Assembly (NCBI GenBank): GCA_035266225.1
Contig: DATFNV010000049.1
Coordinates: 1 to 36,314 of the forward strand
From: DATFNV01 sp035266225
GTDB taxonomy: Bacteria; Planctomycetota; Planctomycetia; Gemmatales; Gemmataceae
Direction: 5' to 3'
Length of the DNA: 36,314 nucleotides
Position 1 is the stretch's first letter. Every line of letters begins with the position of its first letter. The position numbers were made by a program, and so were the translations under genes. Shown one piece after another: positions 31,932-36,314 of the stretch. The notes under the pieces were generated by a model. It did not search any database. It was not told where the DNA came from and saw only the letters and a list, made by a program, of their open reading frames with translations.

Positions 31932-34900
31932 TCACTTCGCCTTCCGCGGCGCCAGGAGCTTCGTCACGTCGGCCCCGGGCTTCTCCTTCAACCCCGCCTG
32001 CGCCGTCAGGGCGAGCTGATCCAGCTGCAGCTTCTCCGGGTCGAGCGTCCTCTTCGGCGACACCTCAAGGATGGCCTTGGCGTCCGCCGGACCCCAGAGG
32101 CGCTCCCAGGCCGCGTAACCCTGCGGCTTCTCCGACCGCACCGGCTTGCCGTCCTTGCCCACGGTCGTCACGTAGGCGTACAGCCGCTTGTCGTAGACGT
32201 CCCCCTCGCCCTGCCAGCAGAGCACGCCGCGCTGAAGCGCCACGCCCGAGAAGCTCAGCAGCACCGCCTGGGCCGCCTTGCCGTCCTTGTCCGCGAACGG
32301 GTTCAGGAAGGCACAGTCCTTCGTCTGCACCAGCACCGGGTCGGCCACCACCGGCCACAGGTACGGCTGGGCGTCCACCCGCACCGGCACGTCGTCTACG
32401 TGGAACTCCGCTTCTTTCGCCGCGAAGGTGCAATGGTCGGCCGTCAGCTGCATGTTCAAGATCGCCTCGCCGAAGAGGGAGTGCTGCTCACTCGGCGACC
32501 CCGCCGGGGTCGGGTTGCCCGGCACCGGCTTCTGAGGCATCGCCAGCTGAATCGCCACCGCCCGCTCCGTACCCACGATCAGCGACTGCCGCAGGTCGGC
32601 CCGGACCCCGGCGCACGCCAGATGCACCGCCATCTTCGCGGTCACCAGCGTCGAGCGGTTGATCGACAGCTTGCACATCGACGTCCAGTCGCGCAGGCTC
32701 GTCCCTATCCCCTCGACCCGGACCAATCCCCAGTAGCTGCTCGGCGGTTGCGCCACGGGCCCCTGGAGGCGCGTCGCACTCAGGAACAGATTACCTCTGG
32801 TAACCATAATCAGGTAGGGGGGCATGAGGGCCGTCTTGAAGTCGGGGCAGCGGATGTCGGCGCCGATCATCCACAAGTTGCCGCGCGTCACTTCCAGGAC
32901 GGCGTTGCCCTCCGGGGCGACGCTGAGGTCCGGCTCCAGCACCAGCGGCTCGGCCCCCTCCGCGGGCGGCTCGAAGTAGAGGAACAGGCTGGTGTTCTCC
33001 AGGCGAATCGGCGTCATCTTGTGCTTGCCGCTGCCGTGCAGGTGCAGCACGACCAGCGGCGCTAACTTCTGCCGCTTCTGCACGTCGCGCAGGTGGGCCC
33101 CGAGGTCGATCTTGTCCAGGTCGAGGCGCTCGCCGTGGTAGAGCAGGTCGGCCGCCTCCGGGATCGCCAGCGCCGCGTCCGGCTCCAGCACCTCGATGTC
33201 CGTGGGCCGCGTGGGCTGCGTGGTCAGGTCCAACCAGCGCGCCCGCACCCACGGCATCTTCCAGAGATCGCACCCCAGCGGGCCGGGGTTGGAGGTAGCC
33301 CGGAAGTGGACCGGGCTCGGCTCGGCCGCGCGATCGGTGCGGTACAGCCAGGGCGGCGCCTCGGACGGGTCGGCGGGCACCCCCGGGACCCAGGCGGGCG
33401 GCAGCGACACGTCGCCCTCGGACAGGCCCCATTGGGTGTGCCAGCCGTCGGTGTTGCCGCCGGCCAGCGGCTCGCGGCCGGACAGCAGCGTCTCCCATCC
33501 GGCGTAGAGGCAGTTCAGCGACCGCCAGGTCATCGCCTTCGCCCCCGCCTCCTTCGGCAGGTCCACCATCGTGCCGCCGGCCCCGCCGCCGGCCCGCCAC
33601 AGCAGCGCGTCCCACCCCATCCAGTGCAGCGACGGCTCGGCGGAGGCGTCCGGGCTCGGCCGGACTCGCAGCAGCGTGTCGCGGCCCACCAACGTCGAGC
33701 GGACGACGCGCAGCGTCGAGGCATCCGGGCCCTTGCCGCCCGCGACCGAGAGCACCGGCGCCTCGGTGGACACCAGCAGCGAGGTCTCGATCAGCACGTC
33801 GGCGCCGGGCGCCGTCAGCTCCAGGCTCGTCAGGCGGGCGCCCCGGGCGTAGCACTGTTTCAGGCGGCACCTCTTGCCCGCCCCGCCCTCGAAGCGCACG
33901 GCGGTCAAGGCGCCGTGCGGCTTGCCGGCGACGGAGAAGGTCGATTCCCAGGCGACGAAGTCACTGCCGATCGCGCGCACCAGGGCCCCCGTCCCTGCGG
34001 CCTTCTCCGGCCACTCCACGACTAAGTGGACGTGGCCGAGCAGGAGAGTCCCTTTGTCCACCGTGAACAGGGCCGGCACGTCGTCCGCGGGCGGCGCGGC
34101 CTCGGGTTTGCCCGGCTTCAGCTCGGCGCGCCCCTGGTTCACGTCCCAGACGATCAGCGGGGCGAAGCCCTTGGCGCCCTCGATGTTCACGTGCCGGCCG
34201 CTGATGCGGATGGGCCCCTCGAAGAGCGGCCCGTCGTCTTCGACCTTGATGACGCCCCACTTCCCCTCGGGGACCGCGGCGCAGGCGGCGGCAATCGAGT
34301 CAAACGTCGTGCCCGGCTTGCCGTCGCTGGGCGGGACGCGCGCGACGCGGAAGACCACCGCGTCCTGGGCGGGTTGCAGCGGCGCCGACCACGGTCCCTC
34401 GTACTCCTTGGCCACCTTGTCAAAATCGATGGACTCCTTGGTCGCGTACAGCCACGGCACGGGCGGCGGCCCGGCCGGCTGCTCGGGCGGCTTTTCCTTG
34501 CCGGTGGCCTTCGGGTCGGCCGGCTTCTCCTTGCCGGTCTCGACGGGATCTGTCGGGGTGCCCGAACCGCCGGCCACGCCGCCACCGGGACTTTTGGGCC
34601 TCGGCGTGTTGTCCGGCTGCATGAGCGCCATGACGAGGACGACGATCCCGATGAGCAGCACCGCCCCGAAGGCGGCACCGCCCCAGATGAGTGCCTTGCG
34701 GCTCCCCGCTCCCGGCGGCCGCCGGGAGCCCGGGCTCCCGGCCTCGTCGTCCGTTTCCTTCTCCGTCTCCTCGTCACGGCCGCGGCGCGGGGGGGGCGAG
34801 TCTTCGACCTCCTCCGGCGGGTCGTCGCGGCGTCGCGGCGCTTTCTTCGTGGCGGCCGGCTGTTTCCGCGGCGGCTCGTCCTGGCCCGCCCCGGCGGGCA

Positions 34901-35693
34901 GGGCGGCCAGCGGGGCGGCCGGGGGGGCGGCCGCGGGGTCTTCGGTTCCCGCGGGCTCTTCCTCCCCCAGCCCTTCGAGGAGTGCGGCGGGGGTCGGGTA
35001 GCGCTCCTCGGGGCGCTGCGCGAGCAGGCGCCGCAGGGCGACGCGCAGTTCGTCGGACACGTCACCGGCGAGCGAGCCGAGGTCGGGCTTGCCGCCGCTG
35101 CGGCCGCTGAGGGCGAACCAGACCGTGGCGCCGAGGGCGGCGAGGGCGGCGCGGACGTCGGCGGGGGACTCGTCGTTGGCGGGACGGAGCAGCCCGATAT
35201 CAAGGAGCTTGACGGTGATTCGTCCGTTGGTGTCGGGGCCGCGCGTGACGCGGAAGTTGTCGGCCGACAGGTCGCGCGGCACCAGCCCCTCGCGGTGCAG
35301 CAGGGCGAGGGCGCGGGCGGCCTGGACGAGCAGGTCTTGCCCGGCAGCGGCATCGAGGCGGCCGCGGCTGTTGACGTGTTCGGTCAGGGTCGGCCCCTCG
35401 GCGAGTTCGAGGGCCAGGTACCACGTCCCGCTGGCGTCGCCGAAATCGAGGACATTGGCGAGGTTCGGCGAGCGCACCTTCGCGGCCTTCTTGGCCTCGC
35501 GCTGGAAGCGGTCGCGGGCGACGCTGCCGGCCAACTCGGGGGGAAGGACCTTGAGTGCGACGGTGCGGCCGGCGCTCAGGTCGGTGGCGCGGTAGGCGGA
35601 GCCGAGGCTGCCCAGGGCGAGCGGCGCCTCGACAGAGTAGGGCCCGATGCGTAGAGAGCGGCGCGTAACTTTCGTGGACTGCTCGGCAGGCAT
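31932..35693 (-). CDS. Membrane-anchored kinase-like protein with degenerate catalytic motifs and large ectodomain
   Basis: The protein has 1253 residues; the ATG at 35693 follows GAGGA. Residues 13-245 resemble an Hanks-type Ser/Thr kinase: Gly-loop LGSLGSAY (27-34), VALK with Lys48, and a helix-C Glu66. The catalytic loop is PRDLSADN (139-146) instead of HRDLKPxN, DIG (165-167) replaces DFG, and only about ten residues separate DIG from the helix-F Asp, with no APE motif. It is thus probably a pseudokinase or a very divergent kinase. A Pro/charged linker leads to a transmembrane helix at about 334-357. About 890 residues lie outside, including repeating short beta strands (about 560-720 and 940-1100) that suggest a right-handed parallel beta-helix. 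A near-consensus promoter lies upstream. Confidence 0.9.
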   Translation of the reverse strand: MPAEQSTKVTRRSLRIGPYSVEAPLALGSLGSAYRATDLSAGRTVALKVLPPELAGSVARDRFQREAKKAAKVRSPNLANVLDFGDASGTWYLALELAEGPTLTEHVNSRGRLDAAAGQDLLVQAARALALLHREGLVPRDLSADNFRVTRGPDTNGRITVKLLDIGLLRPANDESPADVRAALAALGATVWFALSGRSGGKPDLGSLAGDVSDELRVALRRLLAQRPEERYPTPAALLEGLGEEEPAGTEDPAAAPPAAPLAALPAGAGQDEPPRKQPAATKKAPRRRDDPPEEVEDSPPPRRGRDEETEKETDDEAGSPGSRRPPGAGSRKALIWGGAAFGAVLLIGIVVLVMALMQPDNTPRPKSPGGGVAGGSGTPTDPVETGKEKPADPKATGKEKPPEQPAGPPPVPWLYATKESIDFDKVAKEYEGPWSAPLQPAQDAVVFRVARVPPSDGKPGTTFDSIAAACAAVPEGKWGVIKVEDDGPLFEGPIRISGRHVNIEGAKGFAPLIVWDVNQGRAELKPGKPEAAPPADDVPALFTVDKGTLLLGHVHLVVEWPEKAAGTGALVRAIGSDFVAWESTFSVAGKPHGALTAVRFEGGAGKRCRLKQCYARGARLTSLELTAPGADVLIETSLLVSTEAPVLSVAGGKGPDASTLRVVRSTLVGRDTLLRVRPSPDASAEPSLHWMGWDALLWRAGGGAGGTMVDLPKEAGAKAMTWRSLNCLYAGWETLLSGREPLAGGNTDGWHTQWGLSEGDVSLPPAWVPGVPADPSEAPPWLYRTDRAAEPSPVHFRATSNPGPLGCDLWKMPWVRARWLDLTTQPTRPTDIEVLEPDAALAIPEAADLLYHGERLDLDKIDLGAHLRDVQKRQKLAPLVVLHLHGSGKHKMTPIRLENTSLFLYFEPPAEGAEPLVLEPDLSVAPEGNAVLEVTRGNLWMIGADIRCPDFKTALMPPYLIMVTRGNLFLSATRLQGPVAQPPSSYWGLVRVEGIGTSLRDWTSMCKLSINRSTLVTAKMAVHLACAGVRADLRQSLIVGTERAVAIQLAMPQKPVPGNPTPAGSPSEQHSLFGEAILNMQLTADHCTFAAKEAEFHVDDVPVRVDAQPYLWPVVADPVLVQTKDCAFLNPFADKDGKAAQAVLLSFSGVALQRGVLCWQGEGDVYDKRLYAYVTTVGKDGKPVRSEKPQGYAAWERLWGPADAKAILEVSPKRTLDPEKLQLDQLALTAQAGLKEKPGADVTKLLAPRKAK

Positions 35694-35749
35694 GGTGCGA
35701 TTCCTCGTAAGCGCGGCGGGGCCGGCAAAAAGGTCGGGAAGGTGCGCCG

Positions 35750-35779
35750 ATTATAGCCGGGGTCGCAACGCAGAGTCAA
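35750..35779 (-). promoter_or_regulatory. Near-consensus sigma-70 promoter of the kinase-like gene
   Basis: On the minus strand, TTGACT (35774-35779) and TATAAT (35750-35755, perfect) are separated by 18 bases, ending 57 bases before the ATG at 35693. Such a good match is unusual in this GC-rich region. Confidence 0.6.
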
Positions 35780-35840
35780 CGCATCGGGTTGGGTCTTCTG
35801 GTGCCTGGGGTGTCCGGCGAAAAATCGAAACTTTATTTCG

Positions 35841-35869
35841 TTGACGAGGTAGAACAGTAGAGGTAGGAT
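35841..35869 (+). promoter_or_regulatory. Candidate sigma-70 promoter of the GGMTPP-repeat gene
   Basis: TTGACG (35841-35846) and TAGGAT (35864-35869) are 17 bases apart, ending 53 bases before the ATG at 35923. It faces away from the kinase-like gene's promoter, so the 229-base spacer 35694-35922 has divergent promoters. Nothing else is recognised in the spacer. Confidence 0.5.
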
Positions 35870-35922
35870 CTTCAGCAGTTTGCGGAGGCCACCGCAATCC
35901 GTTCTCTGCAAGGACAAGAACC

Positions 35923-36314
35923 ATGAAGCGCTGCCCTCTCCGTCTGTCACGCCCTCTCGCCGTCGTCGCGGTGATCTTGTTCCTGGTTCTGTTGGCGGTC
36001 CCAGATGGAGCGCTGGCGCAACGATCGCCCGTCCGACCGCCAGGTGGCGGGACGCCTCCCGGCGGGATGACACCTCCCGGCGGGATGGTGCCCCCGGGTG
36101 GGATGGTGCCCCCGGGTGGGATGAAGCCCCCGGGCGGAATGACGCCCCCCGGCGGGATGGTCCCCCCGGGCGGGATGGTTCCCCCTGGTGGGATGACGCC
36201 TCCCGGCGGCATGACACCCCCTGGCGGGATGACGCCTCCCGGCGGCATGACGCCTCCCGGCGGCATGACACCCCCTGGCGGGATGACGCCTCCCGGCGGG
36301 ATGACACCCCCTGG
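35923..36314 (+). CDS. Exported GGMTPP hexapeptide-repeat protein, 3' end outside window
   Basis: The ATG at 35923 has AAGGA eight bases upstream and starts a signal peptide (MKRCPLRLSRPLAVVAVILF...) cleaved near GALAQ. After a short RSPVRPP linker the visible chain is a tandem of about 15 hexapeptides with consensus Gly-Gly-Met-Thr-Pro-Pro; Thr varies to Val or Lys, and the first unit has Gly for Met. No stop is reached at the window edge, so length and any C-terminal domain are unknown. The periodic Pro-Pro-Gly-Gly pattern suggests an extended, flexible surface protein; Met is unusually frequent. It is divergently transcribed from the kinase-like gene. I do not recognise a family. Confidence 0.85.
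   Translation, partial: MKRCPLRLSRPLAVVAVILFLVLLAVPDGALAQRSPVRPPGGGTPPGGMTPPGGMVPPGGMVPPGGMKPPGGMTPPGGMVPPGGMVPPGGMTPPGGMTPPGGMTPPGGMTPPGGMTPPGGMTPPGGMTPP
36043..36314 (+). repeat. 18-bp coding tandem repeat (GGMTPP units), continues past window
   Basis: About 15 units of 18 bases encode GGMxPP. Later units (from about 36187) are almost identical at DNA level and differ mainly by third-position changes such as ACG/ACA and CCT/CCC. The earlier units differ more (GTG, AAG, GTC, GTT at the variable codon). This indicates recent expansion toward the 3' side. Confidence 0.9.

Noticed and set aside
31438..31935. 165-residue extended form of the DUF2934 gene
   Set aside because: The extension runs through the mobile-like element; the internal ATG at 31662 has an ideal ribosome site.
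1..36314. tRNA, rRNA or riboswitch genes
   Set aside because: No clover-leaf with a conserved TTCGA loop, no rRNA core sequence and no known riboswitch motif was seen by eye.

Overview
The window looks like a chromosomal segment of a GC-rich planctomycete, most likely of the Gemmataceae type. The evidence is the gene content. There are PSCyt1, DUF1549 (PSCyt2), DUF1553 (PSD1) and DUF1501 proteins, a heme-motif/WD40 protein, a PPC-domain protein, zinc-ribbon membrane proteins, a membrane-anchored kinase-like protein and a SecD-SecF fusion. No rRNA, tRNA, CRISPR array, phage gene or transposase gene was seen.

Region 1 (1-12723) is a block of seven minus-strand genes, read from right to left. 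It starts with a DUF1549/DUF1553 protein and a Tat-exported DUF1501 protein. These are followed by a PPC-domain protein, an SGNH hydrolase, a small zinc-ribbon membrane protein, a second and larger Ig-like/DUF1549/DUF1553 protein, and a heme-motif/WD40 protein that runs off the left edge. All but the small zinc-ribbon protein appear exported, so this is probably a set of periplasmic or cell-surface functions.

Region 2 (12724-18894) opens with a 614-base gene-free spacer holding two repeat elements. It continues with a membrane PAS/coiled-coil sensor lacking a visible output domain, a YbaK-type deacylase, a zinc-ribbon membrane protein and a THUMP/UPF0020 RNA methyltransferase.

Region 3 (18895-26243) is a plus-strand housekeeping block. 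It contains a TPR protein carrying two RNA-polymerase alpha-CTD-like domains, then tgt, yajC and a fused secDF in the classical order, then maf. Region 4 (26285-31662) holds a large secreted TIM-barrel-like protein, a helical-repeat protein of unknown role, an EcfT/CbiQ transporter subunit and a DUF2934 mini-protein. Region 5 (31663-36314) holds a 1253-residue kinase-like membrane protein with degenerate catalytic motifs and a huge ectodomain. It is divergent from a secreted protein made of GGMTPP hexapeptide repeats that runs off the right edge.

The most striking non-coding feature is palindromic DNA. Eleven hairpins of several unrelated sequences lie 0-21 bases downstream of a stop codon. 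In addition, a 139-163 bp non-coding element occurs twice in opposite orientation, with matching inverted ends, an internal hexamer palindrome of variable length and a perfect 7-bp flanking direct repeat at each site. This is the signature of a non-autonomous transposable element. The protein most worth following is the TPR/double alpha-CTD fusion at 19107-20450.
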